From assembly GCA_029555385.1 (NCBI GenBank), contig JAKPSH010000107.1, positions 1 to 33,290 of the forward strand: a stretch of DNA of 33,290 bases, in the 5' to 3' direction. Under the pieces are notes generated by a model. That model was not told where the DNA came from and made no database searches. It saw only the letters and a list, made by a program, of their open reading frames with translations. The DNA is from Pseudomonadota bacterium. GTDB taxonomy: Bacteria > Bdellovibrionota_C > UBA2361 > SZUA-149. Numbering within the stretch: position 1 is the first letter of the stretch; each line of letters starts with the position of its first letter. Position numbers and translations under genes: made by a program. Positions 1-8,250 of this stretch are shown in pieces.

Positions 1-2
1 TT

Positions 3-839
3 ATCGGCTACTTCACTGGTGAGAAAGGAGTCTTTGGCACGCGCATCGCCTATGTCTCTAAAGTAGGCCGGTTTAAAGAGCTGTTTGTCATGGACCTGGA
101 TGGTTCAAACGTCAAGCAGTTGACGCAAGATCGCGGATTAGCGATTTCCCCGGCGTGGTCTCCGGGAGCAGATCGCCTGGTTTACACCTCCTATCGCACA
201 AGAACACCAGAGGTGTATATAATTCCATCCTCAGGCGGCTCCCCGCGCCAGGTAACCAGGATGGAGGGGTTGGAAATCGGCTCAAAGTTCATGCCGGGGT
301 CAAATTCTCTGATCAGTTCGGTAACAATAAACGGCACCTCTAAAATTGTGCTGATGGATTATTCCGGCAAGATTCTTAAGCGTTTGACGGAAGGCAGCGC
401 CATTGATGTTTCGCCGTCGCTGTCGCCAGATGGCTCTCAGTTCGCGTTTTGTTCTAACCGGCTTGGTGGTCCGCAGATTTTTGTTGCGTCAACGAGCGGC
501 GGGGCGGCGACGCGCATCAGTTTTGCCGAGAGTAATTACTGCACTTCCCCGGCGTGGTCGCCGCGCGGCGATAAGATCGCATTTGTCTGCCGCATGGGAG
601 GCTTCCAGCTCTTTATCGGTTCGCCGCAAGGCGGAGCTGCCGTGCAGCTTACCTTTTCCGGCAACAACGAAGACCCGAGCTGGTCGCCCGACGGTCGTTT
701 CATAGCGTTTAGCTCAAGTATGGGCGTGGGCGGCGGCAAGAATATTGCGGTGCTTTCACTCTTGGGTGGAAGTCCGACGCGGGTGACGTTTTCCAAATCG
801 GAAGACAGTCAGCCGGCCTGGTCTCCTTTGAACGAGTAG
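3..839 (+). CDS. tolB: Tol-Pal system beta-propeller protein TolB, 3' part
   Basis: This is the C-terminal part of TolB, the periplasmic protein that links Pal to the inner-membrane Tol complex and helps outer-membrane constriction at division. The open frame enters from the left edge with no start, so the N-terminal domain is outside the window; 278 residues are visible. They begin with the typical TolB stretch TGEKGVFGTRIAYVS and then show WD40-like PD40 blades, each with a core such as SPAWSPGADRLVYTS, SPSLSPDGSQFAFCSN, SPAWSPRGDKIAFV and DPSWSPDGRFIAF, ending QPAWSP. The next genes are pal and cpoB, the usual tol-pal order, which confirms the call. An internal ATG at 90 is not a real start because clear TolB sequence lies before it. 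Confidence 0.95.
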   Translation: MGYFTGEKGVFGTRIAYVSKVGRFKELFVMDLDGSNVKQLTQDRGLAISPAWSPGADRLVYTSYRTRTPEVYIIPSSGGSPRQVTRMEGLEIGSKFMPGSNSLISSVTINGTSKIVLMDYSGKILKRLTEGSAIDVSPSLSPDGSQFAFCSNRLGGPQIFVASTSGGAATRISFAESNYCTSPAWSPRGDKIAFVCRMGGFQLFIGSPQGGAAVQLTFSGNNEDPSWSPDGRFIAFSSSMGVGGGKNIAVLSLLGGSPTRVTFSKSEDSQPAWSPLNE

Positions 840-852
840 TTTTTTTCGCGGG

Positions 853-875
853 TGTGACAAAAGTCACAATCTTTT
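853..875 (+). terminator. Possible weak terminator hairpin after tolB
   Basis: Shortly after the tolB stop, TGTGAC (853-858) and GTCACA (863-868) flank an AAAA loop and are followed by AATCTTTT. The 6-bp stem is short and the T tail interrupted, so it may be a weak terminator, a processing site or an operator-like palindrome. The rest of the 286-base gap before pal shows only an imperfect 11-base inverted repeat (about 1020-1030 against 1068-1078). Confidence 0.35.
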
Positions 876-1125
876 AAGCCCGGCTAAGCCATTATTTTGT
901 TTGCCTTGATCTGATACTTGTGGGTATTTAGAGCAAGTTAAATGAAGTTGCGTTTCTCTTCGCCGGGTCGAATTTTCAATTACGTTAAGCGGTGACAAAG
1001 GTGTGCGGCAGGTGCGTGCCCTTTAAGGTGCTCGGCGTCGAGGAGATTTGTCCGGACGGGGAGAGATGCACCTTTAAGAGAGTACCAATCGTGGTGTTAT
1101 TTATTGTCTCTGATAGGAGGAGCTG

Positions 1126-1590
1126 ATGCGTAGGGTTACTTTAGCAGCGGTCGTAGTGACGCTGATGTTTGTTGTTGGCTGTTCGAAGTCCGGCAAAGAC
1201 GGTCTGGGTACCGGTGATGCCATGGGTGAGGGAAACATTCCGCTCGCCGAGCCGGGTTCGGAACTGAAAGATATTAACTTTGATTATGATTCATCAGCGA
1301 TTAGTTCAGCGGCGCAGACCACGCTTCGCGAAAACGGACGCTGGCTGCTTGACAATCCGAGCATGAAAGTTGTCGTCGAAGGTCACTGCGATGAGCGCGG
1401 GACAAACGAATACAACATGGCGCTCGGACAGCGCCGCGCCCAGGCCGCAGGTGATGTGCTGCGCAGCCTCGGCGTGCGAAGCGACCGGATGAAAGTCGTG
1501 AGCTATGGTGAAGAACTGCCGCTCGATCCGGGACACAACGAAAGTGCTTGGTCACAAAACCGCCGGGCGCATTTTTCGGTTCAGCAGTAA
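1126..1590 (+). CDS. pal: Peptidoglycan-associated lipoprotein Pal
   Basis: Pal is an outer-membrane lipoprotein that binds peptidoglycan and connects the outer membrane to the wall in the Tol-Pal complex. The 154-residue product starts with a lipoprotein signal; the lipobox VVGC puts the lipidated cysteine at residue 19. After a short linker comes an OmpA-like domain (about 50-154) with the family signature VVEGHCDERGTNEYNMALGQ and the following RRAQAAGDVLRSLGV, which line the diaminopimelate-binding site. The length is normal for Pal. The start is well supported by AGGAGGAG just before the ATG. It lies between tolB and cpoB; tolQRA are not seen and would be expected upstream of the window. 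Confidence 0.97.
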   Translation: MRRVTLAAVVVTLMFVVGCSKSGKDGLGTGDAMGEGNIPLAEPGSELKDINFDYDSSAISSAAQTTLRENGRWLLDNPSMKVVVEGHCDERGTNEYNMALGQRRAQAAGDVLRSLGVRSDRMKVVSYGEELPLDPGHNESAWSQNRRAHFSVQQ

Positions 1591-1620
1591 CGGATAAGGC
1601 AGCAGTAGTTTCCTGAGTTG

Positions 1621-1688
1621 TGCTGCCGGTTCCGGTCTGCCGGCGGCGGGTGCTTTGCCCGCTGCCGGTGCCGGCTTCACCGGCAGCA
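1621..1688. other. Strong nested stem-loop between pal and cpoB
   Basis: TGCTGCCGGT (1621-1630) pairs perfectly with ACCGGCAGCA (1679-1688). Inside it CCGGCGGCGGG (1640-1650) pairs with CCCGCTGCCGG (1658-1668) with one mismatch. There is no good T run after it, so it is more likely an mRNA stabiliser, a partial attenuator or a small palindromic repeat than a full terminator. It could set different levels of pal and cpoB from one transcript. Confidence 0.55.
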
Positions 1689-1747
1689 TGGTCAGCACGC
1701 CAAGACCGCCTCTTCTTTGTTAATGTTCGTTGTTCGATTTTCTGTTG

Positions 1748-2494
1748 ATGCGTATGAGTGAAAATCACAGTTTCCTTTTCTGCGTGTTCATCGCTGCGCT
1801 AATCATGCTGAGCGGTTGCTCAACGAAGCGCCTCGATGACTTGGATGCTTCCGTGGGCGAGCTGAGAAGAATTCAGGCTGATCACACCGCTGCGCTCGAT
1901 GAAATCCGCGCAGATTTGCGTATGCTGGCCGGCAAGGTCGAGCAGATTGAGCGCCAGACAATGGGCAAGACAAAGGAGTTGGAACGGAGCTTGCAGCGCC
2001 TCGGTACGCGCGTGCCGCCGCCGCCGGGTGTGCCGGAGGATTTGCTGACGCAGGATGAAGAAGCAATCGCAGCGATCGCCGGTCCTGCGGCAGAGATGTA
2101 CCGCCAAGCTCTTGGATTCTTGCGGGGCGGCGACATCGAAGAATCACGCAAGCTTTTTGCGCGTTTTGTGGACCAGAATCCTGGTACGGCATTTACGGAC
2201 AATGCGTTGTTTTGGCTGGGCATCGCCTGCACCAAGCTCGGCCAGTACGACCGCGCGGTCGTTGCGTTCAGCGAAGTATTTCAGAAGTATCCAGCCGAAG
2301 ATATGGTTCCGGCTGCGCTCTATTATCTCGGTGAGTCTTTCGTGAAGGCCGGCACGCCCAAAGACGCAGCGTTGAGCTGGCAGAAGCTCGTCGACGAGCA
2401 TCCGAAATCGGTTTATGCGGCGCGGGCGAGAACAAGGCTCGCTGAGTACAAAAAGCCGGTCAGGGCTCCGGCTGCTCCCGCGCGAAAAAGATAG
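1748..2494 (+). CDS. cpoB: Tol-Pal coordinator CpoB/YbgF-like lipoprotein
   Basis: This protein matches the CpoB/YbgF family, which coordinates peptidoglycan synthesis and outer-membrane constriction with Tol-Pal. With the ATG at 1748 it has 248 residues: a signal peptide ending in LSGC, making it a probable lipoprotein (Cys24), unlike E. coli CpoB, which is soluble periplasmic. Next come a coiled-coil segment (about residues 30-85) and a proline-rich linker (VPPPPGVPED). The C-terminal half has TPR-like repeats, for example AEMYRQALGFLRGGDIEESR, then NALFWLGIACTKLGQYDRAV and AALYYLGESFVKAG. TTG at 1730 and ATG at 1754 are alternative starts; none has a clear ribosome site, so translation may depend on upstream pal. 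Function is inferred from fold and position after pal. Confidence 0.88.
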   Translation: MRMSENHSFLFCVFIAALIMLSGCSTKRLDDLDASVGELRRIQADHTAALDEIRADLRMLAGKVEQIERQTMGKTKELERSLQRLGTRVPPPPGVPEDLLTQDEEAIAAIAGPAAEMYRQALGFLRGGDIEESRKLFARFVDQNPGTAFTDNALFWLGIACTKLGQYDRAVVAFSEVFQKYPAEDMVPAALYYLGESFVKAGTPKDAALSWQKLVDEHPKSVYAARARTRLAEYKKPVRAPAAPARKR

Positions 2495-2503
2495 TGCCCG
2501 GCC

Positions 2504-3523
2504 GTGCGCTTCATTCGTTCGCTAGAACAGTGCCGCGCGGCTGATTTTCGGGCTCAGCTTGCTTCGCCCCGGACATGCGGCGTCACCATCGGCAATTTCG
2601 ACGGAATGCATCTCGGGCATCAGGAGCTTTTTTCGCGCCTGCATGCCGAGCTTTCGCAAATTGCGCAGCCCGGCGCCCCCCCGTTTTCTGGCCTTTTGAC
2701 TTTCTATCCCCATCCGCGCCACGCACTAAGTGGTGTATCCCCCCGGACATGGGACAATGATCCGCGTTTCTGGCTCGTCCACCCGCTTTCGCGCAGGCTT
2801 GAACTTGCCGGGGATTTTGGATTCGACTTTGCGCTCCGGCTCAAGTTTTCGTCAGCTTTTGCCGCGCTTAGTCCAGAGCAGTTCGTTGAGCAGTATCTAG
2901 TTGGCGCCCTTGGCGTGCGCGTGGTTGTTGTTGGTGATGACTGGCGCTTCGGCGCGGCGCAGCGCGGTGATGCAGAGCTGCTGCACAAGCTGGCAAAGAA
3001 GCATGGATTTCGCGCAATCACGGTGCCTCCTGTGATTCGAGAAGGCGTGCGGGTGAGCACGAGTCTGGTCAAGCGCGCATTAGTTGAAGGAGATTTTACA
3101 CGCCTGGAAGCGCTCCTTGGCCGCCGTTTTGTTTTCTCCGGCAAGGTGCGTTCCGGGGACAAGCGGGGCCGGGCACTGGGATTTCCGACAGCGAATCTCC
3201 TGCCCCACCGCCAGCTTCTTCCGCCGGATGGAGTTTATGCCGCACGGGTGTATTGGCGTGACCTGGTTATTCCCGCGGTGACAAACATCGGGTGCAGTCC
3301 GACTTTCGGCGGTGCGCGGCGTCTTGTGGAGACGCACCTGCTTGGCGGCAGCGGCTACCGCTTGTACCGGGAGCGAATCCGGGTCGAGTTTGTCTCGTTT
3401 CTCAGACCCGAGCATAAGTTTGCCGGGGCGGAAGCTCTGCGCGAACAGCTTGTGCGCGATGTGGAAGCGGCGCAGCGCGAACTTGATCTGCGCGGTTTAT
3501 ACAAGTTCCCGGAGAGCAGTTGA
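2504..3523 (+). CDS. ribF: Bifunctional riboflavin kinase / FAD synthetase
   Basis: RibF phosphorylates riboflavin to FMN and then adenylates FMN to FAD in the cytoplasm. The 339-residue length fits the bifunctional bacterial enzyme. The N-terminal nucleotidyltransferase domain has GNFDGMHLGH at about 30-39, the HxGH-type motif binding ATP. The C-terminal kinase domain begins near 205 and contains GFPTAN at 226-231, the conserved flavokinase signature, followed by LLPPDGVYAARV and VTNIGCSPTFGG. The start is a GTG nine bases after the cpoB stop, without a strong ribosome site; the protein sequence begins at the normal place for the family. The rluD-like gene starts immediately after its stop, so cpoB, ribF and the next gene are probably cotranscribed. 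Confidence 0.95.
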   Translation: MRFIRSLEQCRAADFRAQLASPRTCGVTIGNFDGMHLGHQELFSRLHAELSQIAQPGAPPFSGLLTFYPHPRHALSGVSPRTWDNDPRFWLVHPLSRRLELAGDFGFDFALRLKFSSAFAALSPEQFVEQYLVGALGVRVVVVGDDWRFGAAQRGDAELLHKLAKKHGFRAITVPPVIREGVRVSTSLVKRALVEGDFTRLEALLGRRFVFSGKVRSGDKRGRALGFPTANLLPHRQLLPPDGVYAARVYWRDLVIPAVTNIGCSPTFGGARRLVETHLLGGSGYRLYRERIRVEFVSFLRPEHKFAGAEALREQLVRDVEAAQRELDLRGLYKFPESS

Positions 3524-4567
3524 ATGGAGCAGGAGCCGGTCGACAAGTCTGAGGAAGCCGATTATGAGTTTGAAGTGCCGCAAAGCGGCGAAAAGACGCG
3601 GCTCGATACCCTTGTCTGCCGCCTGCTCCAAGAGGAGGCCGATGCCGCGGGCGGCGTGCTGCCTGGATGCGGCGTGGTTCCTACGCGCTCTAAAGTTGCG
3701 CAGTGGATTGCCAGCGGCTTTGTGCAAGTGAACTATCAAGCTGTAACCCGGAGCGCGGCATGTGCGCCGCCGGGAGCGCTGCTCAGTATCGCGGTTCCAC
3801 CCGCACGGACCCTTGTTCTCGAACCCGATTCGACGGTGGCAATCGAGGCGGTGTATGAGGATGCAGAACTGCTGGTGTTAAACAAGCCTGCGGGTGTAGT
3901 TGTCCATCCCGGTGCGGGACAGGAGCGGGGCACGCTCGTTCAGGGACTGCTGGCGTATCTCGGTGATGAGCTGCGTCAGGTCGGCGATGCGCTGCGTCCC
4001 GGCATTGTGCACCGGCTGGACAAGGACACCAGCGGCCTGATGGTTGTGGCGAAAACCGACCGGGCGTATCAGGCGCTCGTGCGGCAGTTTCTTCCGCCGC
4101 GCACGATTTGCCGCAAATACTTGGCGTTGACCACGGCGCTTCCGGTGGGAAACAGCGGTGCGCTGCGTGAGGAAAGCGGTGTGATTGAGCTTCCGATAGG
4201 GCGTCATCCTGGGGACCGGAAGAAGATGGGAGTTGTGACAACCGGGGGCCGTGCGGCGCTGACCGAATGGCGCATCGTGGAACGCTTGCGGCATGGCTTT
4301 CTCCTTGAGCTTTCTCTGGGGACCGGACGCACGCATCAGATCCGGGTGCATCTCCAGCAGATGAATGCGCCGATCGTAGGCGATCCGATCTACGGCAGGC
4401 CGCCCGCAAGCTTACCCCAGGCGCTTCGCGCTGCGGTGAAGTCCTTCGGGCGCCAGGCTCTGCATGCGCAGAAGCTTTCTTTTCTTCATCCGACAAGCGG
4501 CGGCGAAGTGAGTTTCGTTGCGCCTATTCCCGAGAATATGCAGCAGCTCATCGAATGCTTCCGTTAA
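3524..4567 (+). CDS. rluD: RluD-family 23S rRNA pseudouridine synthase
   Basis: This is an RluA/RluD-family enzyme, converting uridines in RNA to pseudouridine. The 347-residue product has an N-terminal S4-like RNA-binding region (about 20-90, including RSKVAQWIASGFVQVN) and the catalytic domain with LLVLNKPAGVVVHPG and GIVHRLDKDTSGLMVVAK. The catalytic aspartate is D166 in HRLD. GTGRTHQIRVHLQQ and GDPIYG near the end are also typical. S4 plus RluA domains make RluD (23S helix 69) the likeliest assignment, but RluC or another paralogue cannot be excluded from sequence alone. The S4 region is longer than usual because of an insertion around DAAGGVLPGCG. Its ATG follows the ribF stop directly, implying translational coupling. 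Confidence 0.88.
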   Translation: MEQEPVDKSEEADYEFEVPQSGEKTRLDTLVCRLLQEEADAAGGVLPGCGVVPTRSKVAQWIASGFVQVNYQAVTRSAACAPPGALLSIAVPPARTLVLEPDSTVAIEAVYEDAELLVLNKPAGVVVHPGAGQERGTLVQGLLAYLGDELRQVGDALRPGIVHRLDKDTSGLMVVAKTDRAYQALVRQFLPPRTICRKYLALTTALPVGNSGALREESGVIELPIGRHPGDRKKMGVVTTGGRAALTEWRIVERLRHGFLLELSLGTGRTHQIRVHLQQMNAPIVGDPIYGRPPASLPQALRAAVKSFGRQALHAQKLSFLHPTSGGEVSFVAPIPENMQQLIECFR

Positions 4568-4649
4568 TTGCGCTTGATCACTCGCCGGCGTAATTCGACG
4601 TATTCTCCGTCTTCTCGTAATCGTGACTGCAAGCGATTCCGCTCGGTTC

Positions 4650-4875
4650 AAGGCTGAGGCTGAGGCGAAGATATCGGCGAAGTTTTTTTTGGGGCGGGAG
4701 CTACAACTCTCAGCCTCCGCCTTAGCCTTCGTCTTTGCCTTATTCCTGGCCTCAGCCCCCGCCTTATTCGTGGCCGGTCAATTCCTGAATAACGTTTACA
4801 CCTAACGATAATCATAATAGCGAGGCTGAGGCTGAGGCGAAGAATACGGCCAAGGCGAAGATATCGGCGAAGTAT
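4650..4875. repeat. Low-complexity GAGGCT-type repeat with inverted segments
   Basis: Two copies of a GAGGCTGAGGCTGAGGCGAAG-like block (about 4651-4671 and 4823-4843), each followed by GATATCGGCGAAGT, flank a pyrimidine-rich stretch (about 4711-4775) that is roughly the reverse complement of the same hexamer pattern (CTCAGCCTCCGCCTTAGCC). The region can therefore fold into large imperfect hairpins. It lies between the convergent rluD-like gene and the sigma-54 activator and fills most of that 456-base gap. No gene is supported here; small open frames in it are simple repeats. Confidence 0.75.
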
Positions 4876-5023
4876 GCTGCAGAATATCCGGCGAGTGGGT
4901 GTCTGAGCGCGCTAAGACGAAGACGGGAAGGTAATCGCGGTCTGGGAGACGGAGCGGCAGAACATCTCCCAAAACCAAGAAAGCAGCAAGAATTACACGC
5001 AAGCCGCTCAGATAAACCACGTC

Positions 5024-6010
5024 TCATACGCCGAGAATGCGGCGCACAGTCGACCGCGTCACGCCGAGGCAGCGTGCGGCAGCGGAGTAGTTGTCGCCGC
5101 ACGCGCGATACGTTGCCTCGACGAGCAATTTTTGCGCGGCATGGAAGTTGTCTCCGGCGCGAATGCCCAAGGGTGTGCCGATGGCGATCTGGTCGGGAAG
5201 ATGCAGCACCGGGTACTCTTTGCTTCGCTGGAAGCGCAAGTCGCTTGCTTCGACCTTCGGTCCGTCGCGAAGCGCAAGAGCCGCGTTCAGCACGTTCTCC
5301 AGTTCGCGCACATTTCCCGGCCAGTCGTGGCCTTGCAGGGCGGCTATCGCCTCTGGGGTAAGTTCGTTTTCAAGCACGAGGCCTTGCTTGCGCAGGTGGG
5401 CGGCGGCAAGCAAGCGGATGTCGCCGGGCCGCGCAGCAAGCGGGGGCAGGCTGAGCGTCCATGTGCAAAGCCGGTGGTAGAGATCCAGCCTGAACGAGCC
5501 TTGCTGGACCATCCCGGCGAGGTCCTTGTTTGTTGCGCCGATGAAGCGCACATCGAGCTGCTCCTCGTCATTGGCGCTGACTCTGCGAAACACCTTCTCC
5601 TGAATCACCCGCAAGAGCTTGGCCTGAATGCCGAGCGGCAGGTCGGCGAGCTCATCGAGTAGCACCGTGCCGCCGTCCGCGGTGGCGAGCAGCCCCAGTT
5701 TTTTTGCGTCTGCTCCGGTGAACGCCCCCTTCTCGTGGCCGAAGAGAATCGACTCGGCCAGATCCGCCGGGAGCGATGGGCAGTCCACGACGACGAACGG
5801 ACGCCCGGCCCGGCGGCTTGCCTCATGTGCGTCGCGGGCAAGCAGCGACTTCCCGGTGCCCGTTGGTCCGGTAATGAGAAACGGGGCGTCAGCGCGGGCT
5901 ATCTTCCAGAGCTGAGCGAGCTGCCGGGAAAGCCCGGGATCGCTGGTTAGAAAAGCCGGTTCGAACGCGCCCTCTTGAACGACCCGCAGAGCTTGCGTAG
6001 TGGGGGACAT
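5024..6010 (-). CDS. Sigma-54-dependent activator without sensor domain
   Basis: This is an AAA+ activator that remodels sigma-54 RNA polymerase. From the chosen start it has 328 residues. Walker A GPTGTGKS lies at 48-55, the sigma-54-contacting loop GAFTGA at 95-100, Walker B GGTVLLDE at 113-120 and WPGNVRELENV at 220-230. A Fis-type helix-turn-helix ends the protein (NYSAAARCLGVTRSTVRRIL). The ATG at 6010 has a strong GGAAGGAG site just upstream; a longer frame reaches 6157 but has no such support. Only about 20 residues precede the AAA+ domain, so there is no receiver, PAS or GAF domain. As with PspF-like proteins, activity must be set by expression or by a partner. I found no convincing -24/-12 promoter nearby, so the target is unknown. 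Confidence 0.92.
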   Translation of the reverse strand: MSPTTQALRVVQEGAFEPAFLTSDPGLSRQLAQLWKIARADAPFLITGPTGTGKSLLARDAHEASRRAGRPFVVVDCPSLPADLAESILFGHEKGAFTGADAKKLGLLATADGGTVLLDELADLPLGIQAKLLRVIQEKVFRRVSANDEEQLDVRFIGATNKDLAGMVQQGSFRLDLYHRLCTWTLSLPPLAARPGDIRLLAAAHLRKQGLVLENELTPEAIAALQGHDWPGNVRELENVLNAALALRDGPKVEASDLRFQRSKEYPVLHLPDQIAIGTPLGIRAGDNFHAAQKLLVEATYRACGDNYSAAARCLGVTRSTVRRILGV

Positions 6011-6343
6011 CAGACATCTCCTTCCTGCAAATCCTTGGCTCCTGAACTGCGGTCCGGCTGCTTCCATTAAGCCGCCGGTTAAGAAACAAAACCTTTGCCG
6101 TTCCGTTTCCCGCAGCACGCCGGAGCCTGCAGCGGGAACGTTAAATTCAGTTTGCATTATGAAATGGGTGGTAAAGAACAGACCGGACAGAATACCTGTT
6201 TTTTCCGGCGACAGCCAGCAGTCAGCACAAATAGAGCAGAGCAGGCTGGAAACCCAGGCGTATCCCGAAAAGAGAGCTTAGCAAAGAAAATGGCTCGACC
6301 ATGCAAGATCGGCGGCCTGGGGCGGAGAGCTTCGTATCAAACC
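6011..6343. other. Intergenic region, 333 bases, no gene supported
   Basis: This gap separates the start of the sigma-54 activator from the stop of the DUF4404-like gene; both are on the minus strand. It carries the activator's ribosome site (about 6017-6024). Plus-strand open frames here lack a ribosome site and recognisable sequence. I saw no terminator and no convincing promoter. Confidence 0.6.
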
Positions 6344-6610
6344 CTACATGCCGATACTATTCAGCAGGTGCAGCGTCTCGGAGACAATCTGCGCCAGGCG
6401 GGGATGATTCGTCTCCCAGGCCTCGACATTTTCTTCGAGAAAGCCCGCTAATGTCCCCTCATAATCACTCAGATCCTCGCTGGCCAGGATGTCTCGCAGA
6501 TAGGCGGCGAACTTATCGACCTCTTCTTGTCCTGCCTCATCCAGCGGAGCCATAGCCAGCAGTTCGACATGAATTTCTTCCAGCGATCTTCGCAGTTCCT
6601 GTTCGTCCAT
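6344..6610 (-). CDS. DUF4404-like small protein
   Basis: The 88-residue product resembles the DUF4404 family: a helical N-terminal part (MDEQELRRSLEEIHVELLAM), a central acidic helix and the family-like end ETNHPRLAQIVSETLHLLNSIGM, where the HP and the final N-x-I/M-G-I/M pattern are typical. It has no signal peptide or membrane segment and should be cytoplasmic. The function of the family is unknown. The ATG at 6610 has AAGGGAG at a good distance; an in-frame extension to 6640 has no such site. It lies 333 bases before the sigma-54 activator on the same strand, but the gap suggests it is a separate unit. The assignment is by remembered pattern and should be treated as probable. Confidence 0.72.
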   Translation of the reverse strand: MDEQELRRSLEEIHVELLAMAPLDEAGQEEVDKFAAYLRDILASEDLSDYEGTLAGFLEENVEAWETNHPRLAQIVSETLHLLNSIGM

Positions 6611-6759
6611 ACGGTTCTCCCTTAATCTGCCCGTTCGCAACCGGCCCGGTTCTCAGCCCGGAGCAGGTTATCTGTTTTTAAGATAGCACAGCGAGCACGG
6701 CTAAGGGATAAAGCCGGAAGAAGATTACGGCAGCGGACGGCTGTAGCTTCGCATGGGAG

Positions 6760-8004
6760 CTAAGTCTGCGTGGGCACTGGAGGTGGAGTATCGCTGCCGG
6801 TTGGAAAGTATGCCGGAGTTTCGCTGGGTGTGGACGTAAGATATGGAACAGCCGGCGGTATTGGGGTCAATGTCTCATGTGGTGTAGACGTGGATGCGGG
6901 GGTTGTCTGCGGAGTCCAGGTAGGGCTTGGTGTCGAATAATATGTTGTGGTAGCAGCTGGAACCGGAGTGGTCGAAGGCGTAGTTGTATGGTCTGGCGCT
7001 GGTGATAGCGTGGAAGAAGGCGTCGCACCTGGGGTAGACGACGGCACGGGAGATAATGCCGGAGAAGGTGTCGAGGTTGCCGAATAGGTTGGATTCGGTG
7101 TGTATGCCGGAGTTGCAGTTGGATTTGGTGTTGGGCTCGATGTCATACCCGGGCTCGGTGTTGAGCTTGGGGTTGCCGGCGGTGATGTTGGGGTAGACGA
7201 CGGTACGGGCGTAGGCGAGGGTGTGGGCTTTTTGCAGCGCTGCATGTCATAAGCGGCAGAGCACGCAGTGTTTGTATAGTCGGGCATTGCAGATTCCTGA
7301 AGCATCGGCTGGCACTCGGTGGGGACCTGATTTATGGCGGCCTGAGGATTGGAGAACTGCTTGCATTGGGTTTCGCAGCTATCGCACATCTCGCGGGAAG
7401 GATTTGCGTTTGGTCCGGCTGCCGTGCAGGTGCAGTCGTAGCGCTGATAGAGCAGTGCCTCGGCAAATGTGCCGTAGCACAGCTCGCGGCAGACAGGATG
7501 ATCCGGGTGATCCCTGCAAACGGCGACTGCGGCCTCGCGCATGCAGTGGTGAGAGGTGCTTTGCGCCGGCACTTCCACGCAGTCCTGAGGTGTCGTGCGG
7601 AAATCGCGCGTATCGCAGAGATGAGCGATTTCATGCTTTTTTACACAGCACTCGTAAATACTGCGGTAGATAAACGACTCGGGCACATCTTCTAAGAGTG
7701 CATATTCGGCAGGAGCGCAGCTTTGCGCTTGGTCGTCTTGCGTATTGCGTATGCCGGCGGTTAGGCCTTGCGACACGCATATCTCGTTCAGCGCGTAGAT
7801 GCGGCAGGTATCCTGGAGGGCGCATGCCTGATAATCACCCCCGCAGGCCGCGCTCACTTCAGAAGACGAGCCGCAGATCAATTCGTATGTTGCACAGCGG
7901 CATGTGTTCGCAACACTAGACTGAGCATAGGCCGGCAGATTCGAAGAAATGACTGAAAAGACACAAAAAGCAGCTGCGGCGCGCACGCTGGAAAAGACAC
8001 ACAT
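6760..8004 (-). CDS. Secreted Cys-rich protein with HExxH motif and Pro/Ser/Thr tail
   Basis: I do not recognise this family. The 414-residue product has a signal peptide with probable cleavage after AYA27. A compact domain (28-258) contains 24 cysteines by my count, an even number suited to disulfides in the periplasm or outside. It includes HEIAH at 124-128, next to CC (119-120) and C130, which matches the HExxH zinc-protease pattern; E157 in a following MREAAVAVC segment could be a third ligand, but this is inference. Residues 259-414 are almost only Pro, Ser, Thr, Ala and Tyr in TPSPTP/PSSTP-like units, resembling a mucin-like stalk. No anchor or sorting motif is seen at the end. The ATG at 8004 follows a very strong GGGAGGAGG site; a longer frame to 8076 is unsupported. 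A substrate or partner cannot be named. Confidence 0.8.
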   Translation of the reverse strand: MCVFSSVRAAAAFCVFSVISSNLPAYAQSSVANTCRCATYELICGSSSEVSAACGGDYQACALQDTCRIYALNEICVSQGLTAGIRNTQDDQAQSCAPAEYALLEDVPESFIYRSIYECCVKKHEIAHLCDTRDFRTTPQDCVEVPAQSTSHHCMREAAVAVCRDHPDHPVCRELCYGTFAEALLYQRYDCTCTAAGPNANPSREMCDSCETQCKQFSNPQAAINQVPTECQPMLQESAMPDYTNTACSAAYDMQRCKKPTPSPTPVPSSTPTSPPATPSSTPSPGMTSSPTPNPTATPAYTPNPTYSATSTPSPALSPVPSSTPGATPSSTLSPAPDHTTTPSTTPVPAATTTYYSTPSPTWTPQTTPASTSTPHETLTPIPPAVPYLTSTPSETPAYFPTGSDTPPPVPTQT

Positions 8005-8211
8005 AAAACCTCCTCCCTTATTAAACCCGTGGAGCGCATGCGCTGCGGCCCGATGGACCAGCCAGCCAGGCAGCATCCAAGAGATGTTATGCGCCGGCAG
8101 GGCCGCATAATGAGCTGATCAATGGCGGCGTTTTGAAACAGAATGGTTTTATTAGGGAGTTGTTATCTTGCGTCCGGGGATGTGCCCAATGCTTTATCTG
8201 TGCGTGAACGA

Positions 8212-8235
8212 AGACGGTACGAATCCGTACCGTCT
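8212..8235. other. Perfect 10-bp inverted repeat after the membrane-protein gene
   Basis: AGACGGTACG (8212-8221) and CGTACCGTCT (8226-8235) surround an AATC loop. It is 16 bases beyond the stop of the minus-strand gene 8251-8697 and could end its transcript, although no T run follows. Its CGGTACG core resembles another palindrome upstream of the same gene (8731-8743). Confidence 0.6.
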
Positions 8236-8250
8236 GAAAACTGGAAAGGT

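Noticed and set aside
6095..6451. 118-residue plus-strand frame between the sigma-54 activator and DUF4404-like gene
   Set aside because: No ribosome site, no recognisable domain and overlap with the 3' part of the DUF4404-like gene.
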